Shown here in pieces: positions 1 through 7,166 of a stretch of 64,000 nucleotides of DNA (positions within the stretch are counted from its first letter, which is position 1; the number at the start of each line of letters is the position of its first letter). The position numbers were made by a program, and so were the translations under genes. The notes under the pieces are model-generated. The model was not told the DNA's origin. It was given only the letters and a program-made list of their open reading frames with translations, and made no database searches. The stretch is from the NCBI GenBank assembly GCA_964515555.1, contig CAZEVY010000006.1, positions 1 through 64,000 of the forward strand, in the 5' to 3' direction. The stretch is from CAZEVY01 sp964515555 (lineage in GTDB: Bacteria > Acidobacteriota > Terriglobia > Bryobacterales > Bryobacteraceae).

Positions 1-1229
1 CTGGCGTCGGTTGCTTCCAGCTTTCCTTTCAGGTACTGACCCAACGAGTTATCCGGTATATTGGCCGCCGGAGGCGGGGTTCCGCCCGCCGTAACCGAGA
101 GCGTATAGGCGCCCGAATCGCCGGGACGGAACGAAGTCGCCTCGATGATATAGGTCCCCGCCGGGAGCGTGAGTTGGACGCGGGAGTTCGTGCCGCCGCC
201 GCCGTCATCGTCGCTGCCCACCAAGTTCTCCGTGCTGTTGACGACGATCAGGAATGTATCGAAGGCGGCCGACCGCATCTCGATCGCCACCGTTTGCGAG
301 GCGCTCAGCGTCAGCCGGTAGTTGTCGGCGAAGCTGCCGTCCCCGGCGCGGGTGCGCGCGTCGGAGGCTTCCAGCGTTCCGTTCACGGTCTGCCCCAACG
401 AGATATCCGGGATATTCGTTGGCGGAGGCGCGGCTCCGCCCGCCGTAACCGAGAGCGTATAGGCGCCCGAATCGCCGGGACGGAAGGAACTCGCCTCGAT
501 GATGTAGGCGCCGGGTTGCAGAGCCAGTTGTAAGCGCGAGTTTGTGCCGCCTCCGCCGTCATCGTCGCGGCCCACCGTCGTTCCCGCACTGTTGACGACG
601 ATCAGATAGGTATCGAACGCGGCCGACCGCAGCTCGATGATCACCGTCTGCGCACTCTCGATGGTGAGCTGGTAGTTGTCCGCAAAGCTGCCGTCCCCGG
701 CGCGGGTACGCGCGTCGGAGGCTTCCAGCGTTCCATTTACGGTCTGCCCCACCGAGATACTCGTCGCCGTCGGGGTAGGCGGAGGGGCGCCTCCGCCCGA
801 GCCCGTAACTGTGAGGGTGTAAGCGCCCGAATCGCCGGGACGGAAGGAACTCGCCTCGATGATGTAGGCGCCGGGTTGCATTGTCAGTTGCAGGCGCGAA
901 TCGGTGCCGCCCCCGCCGTCATCGTCGGTGCCCACCAGCGCTCCCGAACTGTTCACCACGATCAGAAAGGTATCGAACACGGCCGACCGCAGCACGATGG
1001 TCACCGTCTGCGCGCTGGTGATCGTGAGCTGGTAGTTGTCGGCAAAGCTGCCGTCCCCGGCACGCGAGCGTGCATCGGAGGCTTCCAGCGTTCCATTTAC
1101 CGTCTGACCGAGGGAAATACTGACCGGCTGCTGTGCATGAAGGGTCGCGCCAAACCAGAGACACGCACCCGCAATTCCCACAATATTGCGCAGGACTCCC
1201 GTTTTAGTAAGAATAATTCTTGGTTCCAT
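1..1229 (-). CDS. Secreted protein of tandem PPC-like domains (3' end outside window)
   Basis: This open frame runs off the left edge, so only the first 409 codons are visible. ATG at 1229 is followed by a hydrophobic segment ending near ALHAQ-type residues (FGATLHAQQ), read as a signal peptide of about 32 residues. After it come repeats of 118-120 residues, three complete and a fourth started. Each begins GQTVNGTLEASDA, contains the DDDGGGGT loop, and ends PGDSGAYTLTV. This looks like the bacterial pre-peptidase C-terminal (PPC) beta-sandwich, usually an accessory domain of secreted hydrolases. Repeat starts are 360, 354 and 354 bases apart, all multiples of three, and the DNA repeats are themselves very similar, suggesting recent duplication. 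A catalytic domain, if any, would lie outside the window. The next gene upstream lies 63 bases away on the same strand. Confidence 0.75.
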   Translation of the reverse strand, partial: MEPRIILTKTGVLRNIVGIAGACLWFGATLHAQQPVSISLGQTVNGTLEASDARSRAGDGSFADNYQLTITSAQTVTIVLRSAVFDTFLIVVNSSGALVGTDDDGGGGTDSRLQLTMQPGAYIIEASSFRPGDSGAYTLTVTGSGGGAPPPTPTATSISVGQTVNGTLEASDARTRAGDGSFADNYQLTIESAQTVIIELRSAAFDTYLIVVNSAGTTVGRDDDGGGGTNSRLQLALQPGAYIIEASSFRPGDSGAYTLSVTAGGAAPPPTNIPDISLGQTVNGTLEASDARTRAGDGSFADNYRLTLSASQTVAIEMRSAAFDTFLIVVNSTENLVGSDDDGGGGTNSRVQLTLPAGTYIIEATSFRPGDSGAYTLSVTAGGTPPPAANIPDNSLGQYLKGKLEATDA

Positions 1230-1292
1230 TGAAGTTCCGTCCCTACGAACCGTCGGCTGAGGCAGTTAACCGGATATTCCGCTAAAACAGGT

Positions 1293-1934
1293 TTACTTAA
1301 TAACCGGTTTTGTGATCGGGTTTTCGTTGTAGGCCACCCACATGGAATTCTGCTCCGCTGCCGCGGAGCGGCTCGGCGAGGGCTTCGCCTTGGTGACCTC
1401 GACTTCGGCAAGAGCGGTGACGGTGCGGCTCGCATCGTTCATCCCGGCCAGCCGGTCATGACTGAAGACGTCGTATGTGGTCACCGACGCGTACTGCGGC
1501 AGGAGTCTTGTGCTTCCCGCCGACTTCAGTCCCGCGGTCAGGCCCGGTGAGAGCTTGACCAGCACTGGATTCCCCGCCGACCAACCCATTTCCGCGGCCG
1601 TGAGGGTGACCGACTCTCCAGGCGCGATTTTCCGCACCATCTCCGGAAGCCCGGACCCCCCGGGTTGATTCGAGATGACGCGCACGAAACGAGGCACTAC
1701 AGTCTGGTTGGCGACCTCAAGGTCGCGAAAGGCGTCGGCGCCGGTGAGTTGAAATCGATAGAGGATGTCGGACTTGGCGCCGACTTTGTGAATCGCTCTC
1801 GGCGGGGGTTGGTCCGTGCCGGCCGGGGCCTGCACCTTGGAAATGGACTGCGCTATCAGGCCTGGCGCCGCTCCCAATAATACAGCGGCAGTAATCATCG
1901 CAATCGATATGTTGAATTCCACCACGCTTTTCAT
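1293..1934 (-). CDS. Hypothetical secreted protein
   Basis: About 213 residues. A signal peptide is evident: MKSVVEF, then a hydrophobic stretch ending GAAPGLIAQS. I chose the ATG at 1934 rather than the GTG at 1946, because GGAG at 1941-1944 sits six bases before it. The mature part has no motif I recognise. It contains an RFQLTGADAFRDLEV segment, then a beta-rich region with proline- and serine-rich stretches near the C-terminus. It lies 63 bases upstream of the PPC-repeat gene on the same strand and is probably co-transcribed with it, so it may be a partner of that exported protein. A good -35/-10 pair lies about 100 bases upstream. Confidence 0.6.
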   Translation of the reverse strand: MKSVVEFNISIAMITAAVLLGAAPGLIAQSISKVQAPAGTDQPPPRAIHKVGAKSDILYRFQLTGADAFRDLEVANQTVVPRFVRVISNQPGGSGLPEMVRKIAPGESVTLTAAEMGWSAGNPVLVKLSPGLTAGLKSAGSTRLLPQYASVTTYDVFSHDRLAGMNDASRTVTALAEVEVTKAKPSPSRSAAAEQNSMWVAYNENPITKPVIK

Positions 1935-1946
1935 GCTTAACTCCAC

Positions 1947-2277
1947 TTAATCGCGCACCCACGGCCAGGTTCGAGCCGGAAGATGCCGGTTATTATGCGG
2001 ATATATGGTCGGTGTCCTAATCAGCCACCATGATGCTACATTAGAAGTAAAGACAAGTCAAGGGAACAATGGTGCTCCGCTGGTTGTGTAGCGCACTACC
2101 GGAAGAATCAATGCTTCAGCTACGCACAGCCGAGGCGAAGCTGATCGCCCAAAGCTGACCGCTCCTCCCAGCCCGAAGTGGCGCTTCCCCGGAAGAAGAA
2201 ATGGCGTATGTTATCTCAAAGGGTGCCTGCGTAGCATAACCGGTTGGGGAGTCTCCGCGAAGAATCAGGAGGGCGCT
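1947..2277. other. Intergenic region between divergent transcription units
   Basis: About 330 bases between a leftward secreted-protein gene and a rightward sigma-factor gene. Apart from the minus-strand promoter candidate at 2033-2061 and the ribosome binding site AGGAGGG at 2267-2273 for the sigma factor, I see no convincing gene or RNA. The open frames crossing it lack protein-like composition. Confidence 0.5.
2033..2061 (-). promoter_or_regulatory. Candidate sigma-70-type promoter for the secreted-protein pair
   Basis: On the minus strand TTGACT (2061-2056) is followed after 17 bases by TAGCAT (2038-2033). That is five of six and four of six matches to the housekeeping consensus with ideal spacing, in an AT-richer stretch. 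It points at the gene starting at 1934, leaving a leader of about 90 bases. Confidence 0.4.
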
Positions 2278-2847
2278 TTGGCGGACGCGGCTCCCAGGCA
2301 TCTGCCCGACGTGGAGGAATCCGCGCTGGTCGGGCTGATGCGGCGGTACCAGGGAGGGGACCGTGCGGCCGCCGAAGAATTGATTCGCTTGGTCTCGCCG
2401 ATGTTGTATCGCTACCTGGCATGGCCGGCGGCGCAGCACGGCGAAGCGGAGGATCTGCTACAGGAATGCTGGTTGCGCATCCATCGGGCGCGGCACACCT
2501 ATCGGGCGCCGGCCCCGCTGCTGCCCTGGGCGTTCGCCATCGCACGCCACACCAAGATCGACTCCTGGAGGAAGCGCTCGCGCATCCAGTCGCGCGAGGT
2601 GGCCGTCGAGAACCTTCCGGAGCGGCGGGTGCGTCCCCAGGCCCCGGGGCCTGCCTGGGAGGCCGCCGAGATGCTGGCGCACCTGCCCGAAAGCCAGCGG
2701 GAGGTGTTATGGATGATGAAGGTGTCCGGCATGAGCCTGGAAGAAGTGGCGCGAGCGACATCGTCGACGGTGGGCGCGGTGAAGCAGAAGGCACACCGGG
2801 CCTATGAGCGCCTGCGAAAAGTGATGGACGGGACGCGACAACCGTGA
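2278..2847 (+). CDS. ECF-family RNA polymerase sigma factor
   Basis: 189 residues with the two-domain ECF layout. Region 2 (about residues 20-90) includes the LLQECWLRIHRARHTYR core-binding/-10 helix. Region 4 (about 125-180) includes LPESQREVLWM and the helix-turn-helix MSLEEVARATSSTVGAVKQK. The start is an unusual TTG, supported by AGGAGGG ending five bases before it. The stop overlaps the GTG of the next gene (GTGA), so the two are translationally coupled. That gene encodes a multi-pass membrane protein like NrsF/DUF1109 anti-sigma factors. The pair would make an envelope- or stress-sensing switch in which the membrane protein holds the sigma factor until a signal arrives. Confidence 0.92.
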   Translation: MADAAPRHLPDVEESALVGLMRRYQGGDRAAAEELIRLVSPMLYRYLAWPAAQHGEAEDLLQECWLRIHRARHTYRAPAPLLPWAFAIARHTKIDSWRKRSRIQSREVAVENLPERRVRPQAPGPAWEAAEMLAHLPESQREVLWMMKVSGMSLEEVARATSSTVGAVKQKAHRAYERLRKVMDGTRQP

Positions 2848-3471
2848 CCACCGACGCCTGCCTCGGCCTCGAAGCGTGGCTCAACCAGGGGNNNNNNNNN
2901 NNNNNNNNNNNNNNNNNNNNNNNNNNNNNNNNNNNNNNNNNNNNNNNNNNNNNNNNNNNNNNNNNNNNNNNNNNNNNNNNNNNNNNNNNNNGCACAATCG
3001 ATCGCCGTGGTGGGCGGGCTGGTGGCCGCCGGACTGCTGGTGTCGGCGAGCCTGGCTCGCCAGATGGAGCCGGCCGCGCCGACGCCGATCGCTCCGATGC
3101 ACCTGGTGCTGCTGCTGGTGGTCGGTTACGCGGCCATCAGCGCGATCGTGTTCCCTTGGGTCGCGGCGCCCAACGCCCTCCGATGGGGGCTGATCTGCTG
3201 GATCGGCGGGACGGTGCTGTCGGCGCCGGCGGCGGTCCTGTCGCGGCTGATGGTGCGGCGCAGCGTCGTGCTGGTGCCGGGCATCATCGGAGCAACCGCC
3301 GGGACCCTGGCCGCCATGACCGGCCTGGCGATCCTGCAGTTTGCCTGTCACCTGATCGACGCCCCTCACCGGCTCGCCCATGTCGCCGTGCTGCCCACGG
3401 GAACCGCCCTCGGTTACGTGATTTGCCGCTGGGCGACCGCGCGCGCTCGATCGTGTGAACGATTCGCGTAA
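2844..3471 (+). CDS. NrsF/DUF1109-like membrane anti-sigma factor, interrupted by assembly gap
   Basis: The N-terminus (MTTDACLGLEAWLNQG) starts at a GTG overlapping the sigma-factor stop. It is then lost in 100 Ns at 2892-2991. After the gap one frame continues from base 2992 and carries about five hydrophobic segments. It ends with FACHLIDAPHRLAHV, which resembles the conserved Cys/His end of NrsF-type regulators. Frames before and after the gap differ by one base if the gap is taken as exactly 100, so its true length is not 100. Function as anti-sigma factor is inferred from topology, coupling and the C-terminal motif. Because the middle is missing, the family call is moderate. Confidence 0.6.
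2892..2991. other. Assembly gap (100 N)
   Basis: A run of exactly 100 Ns, the usual placeholder for a scaffold gap of unknown size. It removes the middle of the anti-sigma factor gene. The sides are almost certainly adjacent in the genome, because a coupled start lies on the left and a fitting membrane C-terminus on the right. Confidence 0.97.
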
Positions 3472-3515
3472 CTTGCTACCGAAATCCACCGAAGAAACGT
3501 AATAAGTAGATAAGG

Positions 3516-3534
3516 GCCGCCCAAGGCGGGCGGT
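3516..3534 (+). terminator. GC hairpin downstream of the anti-sigma gene
   Basis: CCGCCC (3517-3522) pairs with GGGCGG (3528-3533) around a five-base loop, 45 bases after the stop codon. There is no T-run after it, so intrinsic termination is only a possibility. Confidence 0.3.
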
Positions 3535-3621
3535 CGAGAACCAAGGGGAAGCCGTTACACCACTTACCGGTTGTGGACGGGGATGGGGTTCCGGTGAATG
3601 AATTCATTGGGAGTGTGAATC

Positions 3622-3909
3622 ATGGCGGCCCCCAGTGGTGTCGCGTTAACCGTAATTCCGAGGCTGACTCGTAAAGAATCGGCCTTGCTCGCTCTGTTGC
3701 AGAACCACCCCCGGCAGTGCCTCAGCCGCAACATGCTGCTGAGAACGGTATGGGGATACCAGGAAGGCGTCAAGAGCCGCACCGTCGACGTCCATGTCCA
3801 GCGGCTTCGGAAGAAGCTGGGGCCGGAGCTCGGCGCGCGCATCATGACCGTCTTCCGTTGCGGCTACCTGTGGAATCCGAACGGGTCGATTCCGCACTTC
3901 GACTTCTGA
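3622..3909 (+). CDS. Stand-alone winged-helix DNA-binding protein (OmpR/PhoB type)
   Basis: 95 residues that are almost entirely one OmpR/PhoB effector domain. LTRKESALLALLQ opens helix 1, LLRTVWGYQEGVKSRTVDVH leads into the recognition helix, VQRLRKKLG completes it, and the wing is MTVFRCGYLW. No receiver domain precedes it and no histidine kinase lies nearby, so control by phosphorylation is not obvious. It could be an orphan DNA-binding fragment of a former response regulator or a genuine one-domain regulator. GGGAG about ten bases upstream may be its ribosome binding site. The next gene (Fic) is convergent and ends six bases away. Confidence 0.8.
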   Translation: MAAPSGVALTVIPRLTRKESALLALLQNHPRQCLSRNMLLRTVWGYQEGVKSRTVDVHVQRLRKKLGPELGARIMTVFRCGYLWNPNGSIPHFDF

Positions 3910-3915
3910 CGGCGA

Positions 3916-5067
3916 TTACTCGAGATCTCCGTTGTCGTCGAGCATGACGGCCGCCACCGGCCGCGCGCGAATGGCGAGCGTGTAGCGCGTGTGGCGCCGC
4001 TCGCCGGTGCGCACCAATGCGCTCTTGGCGACCAGGTCCGCCAGGTCGCGCGTGCCGGTCGCCGGCGACGCCCCGGTGATTGCCGTGTAGTTGGAAGCGC
4101 TCAGACCGCCTCGGAAGCCTTCTGGTCCCTCGCGCAGCATGCGCAGCAGCGCCTTTTCCTGACGATCGTTGAGTTGGCCGCGCAGCCGGTCGAGCAGCTT
4201 CGTCTTGTCGAGAACGAACTCGACCCGCGCCATCGCCCGGCGCTGCGCTTCGATCGCGATTCCGGCGAACCAGGCCAGCCACGGAGTAATCCGGTTGCTC
4301 TTGTTCGACAGCTCGAGCATCTGATAGTAGGCCTTCCGCCGCCGGAGGATCGTTTCCGAGAGAGCGATCAGCGGCGAATCACCCAACGCCTGGGCGATCG
4401 CCTTCTCGCACAGCGCCCGTCCGATTCTGCCGTTGCCGTCCTCGAATGGATGGATCGACTCGAAATACAGGTGCGCGATTCCCGCGCGGGTGAGCGCGGG
4501 CAGAGGTTCAGAGCCGCCCGGGCCGGTGCGATTGAACCATCCGACAAAGCGCGACATTTCGGCGGGGACGCTGGCGGCGGCTGGCGCCTCGAAGTGGACC
4601 GTCGGCTCATCGAGCGAGCTCGACACTACCTGCATCGCCTCCGGATTCGTGCGGTAGCGGCCGACGTCGAGGAGGTCGGCGCGGCCACGGCTCACCATTC
4701 CGTGCCATGCGAACAGCGTCTCGTCGGAGAGCGGCTGTGCGAAACGGAGGTTGAGGTCGACGGCGATTTCGGCGATCCCCTGCTCGGCGGGCGCGATTCG
4801 GCGGCGCTCAGCCTCCATGCCGAGCTGCCGCTGGATGGACGATTGGATGCTGGCGCGGTCGAGAATCTCACCCTCGATCGCCGAGGTCGCGGTGGCCTCG
4901 CTGGTGAGCGACTCGGCGCGAAGTTGCTGGCGGTCGGATTCCCGGGTGTGCCTGGCGGCGCCAGACAACAAGCCGGCGCCAAACAGGAAGTGCTCCTCCG
5001 CTTTCCGCAGGCGGGCAGAGTCCCAGCTGAACTCGGGCCAGTCGGGCTGCTGCCAGTTCCATCGCAT
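3916..5067 (-). CDS. Fic-family AMP-transferase (DUF4172 N-terminus)
   Basis: 383 residues. The N-terminal WNWQQPDWPEFSW matches the DUF4172 domain seen in front of many Fic proteins. The Fic core carries the full active-site motif HPFEDGNGRIGR at residues 206-217. Its His206 is the catalytic base and Gly211/Asn212/Arg214 bind the nucleotide. An inhibitory-helix motif TSAIEG (residues 61-66, Glu65) lies before the core, so this is a self-inhibited class II Fic protein rather than one needing a separate antitoxin. The C-terminal 120 residues include a winged-helix-like segment (LNDRQEKALLRMLREG), as in Fic proteins that bind their own promoter. The gene starts inside a perfect inverted repeat at 5065-5096, which suggests autoregulation. 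Target protein unknown. Confidence 0.9.
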   Translation of the reverse strand: MRWNWQQPDWPEFSWDSARLRKAEEHFLFGAGLLSGAARHTRESDRQQLRAESLTSEATATSAIEGEILDRASIQSSIQRQLGMEAERRRIAPAEQGIAEIAVDLNLRFAQPLSDETLFAWHGMVSRGRADLLDVGRYRTNPEAMQVVSSSLDEPTVHFEAPAAASVPAEMSRFVGWFNRTGPGGSEPLPALTRAGIAHLYFESIHPFEDGNGRIGRALCEKAIAQALGDSPLIALSETILRRRKAYYQMLELSNKSNRITPWLAWFAGIAIEAQRRAMARVEFVLDKTKLLDRLRGQLNDRQEKALLRMLREGPEGFRGGLSASNYTAITGASPATGTRDLADLVAKSALVRTGERRHTRYTLAIRARPVAAVMLDDNGDLE

Positions 5068-5096
5068 GATCGATAGCGGGACTGCTATCGATCATG
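5065..5096. promoter_or_regulatory. Perfect 13-bp inverted repeat covering the Fic start codon
   Basis: CATGATCGATAGC (5065-5077) and GCTATCGATCATG (5084-5096) are exact reverse complements around GGGACT. The left arm contains the Fic ATG. On the minus strand a TATAGT -10-like hexamer lies at 5104-5099, just upstream. It could be an operator for the Fic protein's own winged-helix domain, or an mRNA hairpin hiding the start codon. Confidence 0.65.
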
Positions 5097-5110
5097 ATAC
5101 TATATTTCGT

Positions 5111-5137
5111 GAGCTATAGAAGACGCCTCTATCGCTC
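5111..5137. promoter_or_regulatory. Second, related inverted repeat upstream of fic
   Basis: GAGCTATAGA (5111-5120) pairs with TCTATCGCTC (5128-5137) at nine of ten positions around seven bases. Its half-sites resemble those of the 5065-5096 repeat (GCTATnGA core). The two centres are about 43 bases, or four helical turns, apart, as expected for a pair of operators bound on one DNA face. Confidence 0.45.
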
Positions 5138-5144
5138 AGAGACC

Positions 5145-5450
5145 TTAATGGACCGCCTTACCCCCGTGCACCCCGGCGAGAATAATCGCGACCAGGTTCC
5201 ACGTGACCACCAAGGCGAACATCAGGTTCATCCGGCCAAGCAGCCGGTCGCGTCCCATGCGCAAACACCACAACGCCAGGCAGATGGCCGCGATCTTCAC
5301 CGCGACCAGGCCAAGCAGCGGCGAAGGCGCCACCGAGATGAAGAATCGCACTACCGGATTCCCCTCGCGTATCCCGTACAGGTGAAACGCGACGGTGGTA
5401 AGCAAGTCGAGCACTTGCAGGTAGGAGAACTGCCAGACGAGTGCGGTCAT
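5145..5450 (-). CDS. Small membrane protein, DUF5658-like
   Basis: 101 residues with three predicted membrane segments. LQVLDLLTTVAFHLYGIREG followed by NPVVRF is characteristic of the DUF5658 family of short integral membrane proteins, whose function is unknown. The gene is preceded on the minus strand by TAGATT at 5468-5463 and AAGGAA close to the ATG, so it likely has its own promoter. It lies divergent from the glycosyltransferases and upstream of fic on the same strand, separated from fic by its operator region. Confidence 0.75.
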   Translation of the reverse strand: MTALVWQFSYLQVLDLLTTVAFHLYGIREGNPVVRFFISVAPSPLLGLVAVKIAAICLALWCLRMGRDRLLGRMNLMFALVVTWNLVAIILAGVHGGKAVH

Positions 5451-5548
5451 GCGCTTCCTTGTAATCTAGCGGCAACCCGCCCCGCCGGTAAATAGCCCAG
5501 GGAGTGAACCGAATCGGCAGTTAGTACTAGTACCCGAGTTCAATCACT

Positions 5549-5589
5549 CAGGCGAACACCCGATGAGATCCCACAGGCGAACCTCCGAT
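5549..5589 (+). repeat. Two 16-bp direct repeats before the glycosyltransferase pair
   Basis: CAGGCGAACACCCGAT (5549-5564) recurs as CAGGCGAACCTCCGAT (5574-5589), 14 of 16 identical and offset by 25 bases. The second copy ends 11 bases before the ATG at 5601. A 10-bp palindrome, GTACTAGTAC, lies at 5524-5533. The position suits a regulator-binding array, but nothing identifies the regulator. Confidence 0.45.
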
Positions 5590-5600
5590 AGCTCGTGTGA

Positions 5601-7166
5601 ATGCTCCGCTCGGCGGCGTGGTGGCTGGTGGTGTCGGCGGCGCTGGCGCCGGGCGCCTGGCTGGCTTATCGGAACGCCGACATGCCGCAGCTCGGCGTTT
5701 ACCACGACGATTCCCTCTATTGGGTCACCGCGAAGGCGCTTGCGTCCGGCGAGGGCTATCGGATCGAGAGCCTGCCCGATCGGCCGCACCAGACCAAGTA
5801 TCCGCCTCTCTATCCGGCGCTGCTCTCGCTCGTCTGGCGATGGTACCCCGAGTTCCCCGGCAACCTCGGCGGCGCGGCCCTCGTAGCCTGGCTGCTGGTG
5901 ATCCCCTACCTGGCCGCGGCGCACGCGCTGTTCCGCGCGCTGGGTTCGGGCGATCGCGCCGCGTGGGCGCTGACGGCGGTGGTGGCCGTGAACCCCCTCG
6001 TCGCGACATTCGGTGTGCTGCTGATGTCCGAGCTCCTGTTCGGAGCGCTGCTCATGGCGGCGATCGTGCTGGCTGAGCGCGACCGGCCCGTGGCCGGCGG
6101 CCTGGTCGCGGGACTCGCGTTTCTGACGCGAACGGCGGCACTGCCGCTGCTGTTCGCCGCGCCGCTGTGCTTCGTGCTGCGCGGGAAACGGCGCGCGGCG
6201 GCGGCGTTCGCCCTGGCGATGCTCCCGGCGGTCGCTGGATGGCAGGCGTGGACCTGGACGCACGCGGCCCCGTCGCAGGACTTGACGTCCCTTTACTACA
6301 CGAGCTACCTCGGATATCACTTGGCGAACGTGACCTGGGGCACCTTGCCGTATCTCGCCTGGCTGAATGCGGGCGCGATGGTGACCGGCATCGGCGAGAT
6401 GCTGGTGTTCCTGGGCGGCGACGGCGTGCTGTGGGAGCAGATGGCGCGGCTGGCGGCGCTGGGCGCGATCGCCGGAGCGGTGCGGCTGACGCGGCGCACG
6501 ACCGCGCGGATCTTCCCGATCTACGCGCTGTTGTTCGCCGCGCAGGCGGTGTTGTGGCACTATCCGCCACGCGACCGCCTGGTGCTCCCGCTGCTGCCGC
6601 TCGCGGTGGTCGGCCTGTGGACGGAGATGGCGCATCTGGGCGGAAAGATCCGACGATCGTGGGATGGCCGCAGGGCGGCCGACCGCGTGGCCGCCGTCGT
6701 CATCGGCGGCGCCCTGGCGGCGATGGCCGCGCTCATGGCTGCGCGCACGGTCTACGCGCTGGGGTCGTACCTGCCGGCCCTGATCGCCGAACAGCGCCGG
6801 ACTCTGGCCGCGCATCGGCCCGCCTGGGACTGGATCGCGCGCAACACGCCGCCGGAGGCGCGCGTGGCCGCCTACTCCGATCCGCTCGTCTACCTCCACA
6901 CGGGACGCCGCGCCGCCAGCCGGCGAATCCCGCCACGCTACTTCTACACCCACGACGAGGAGGGCATGGCGCGCTTTGTCGGCGGGCTGGCCGATTTCGC
7001 GCGGGCCGGCGGATTCAGTTACGTGCTGGCGACGCCCGCCGACTACCGGCTCGACGGCCAGCCGGCGGGCCGGCAGGCCCTTTCGCGCGCGCTGGCGGAC
7101 GAGAGCGATTTCCGCCCGGAATTCCAGTCGCCGGGCGCGGCGGTGTACTCGGTGAGGGCGAAGTGA
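5601..7166 (+). CDS. Multi-pass membrane glycosyltransferase (ArnT/PMT-like), copy 1
   Basis: 521 residues with about ten membrane helices. Near the N-terminus YHDDSLYWVTAKALASGEGY carries the acidic pair in the first periplasmic loop typical of GT-C fold enzymes (ArnT/PMT/DUF2029-like) that use lipid-linked sugar donors. HQTKYPPLYPALLS follows, a motif of the same group. The C-terminal third is a soluble extracytoplasmic region (WIARNTPPEARVAAYSDP). Donor and acceptor are unknown. Its stop overlaps the GTG of an obvious paralogue. The pair may glycosylate cell-envelope polymers or exported proteins. Confidence 0.82.
   Translation: MLRSAAWWLVVSAALAPGAWLAYRNADMPQLGVYHDDSLYWVTAKALASGEGYRIESLPDRPHQTKYPPLYPALLSLVWRWYPEFPGNLGGAALVAWLLVIPYLAAAHALFRALGSGDRAAWALTAVVAVNPLVATFGVLLMSELLFGALLMAAIVLAERDRPVAGGLVAGLAFLTRTAALPLLFAAPLCFVLRGKRRAAAAFALAMLPAVAGWQAWTWTHAAPSQDLTSLYYTSYLGYHLANVTWGTLPYLAWLNAGAMVTGIGEMLVFLGGDGVLWEQMARLAALGAIAGAVRLTRRTTARIFPIYALLFAAQAVLWHYPPRDRLVLPLLPLAVVGLWTEMAHLGGKIRRSWDGRRAADRVAAVVIGGALAAMAALMAARTVYALGSYLPALIAEQRRTLAAHRPAWDWIARNTPPEARVAAYSDPLVYLHTGRRAASRRIPPRYFYTHDEEGMARFVGGLADFARAGGFSYVLATPADYRLDGQPAGRQALSRALADESDFRPEFQSPGAAVYSVRAK

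Noticed and set aside
1..1120. CRISPR array
   Set aside because: The repeats at the left edge are long (about 355 bases), in frame and code for a PPC-like domain. No short direct repeats with unique spacers occur in the window.
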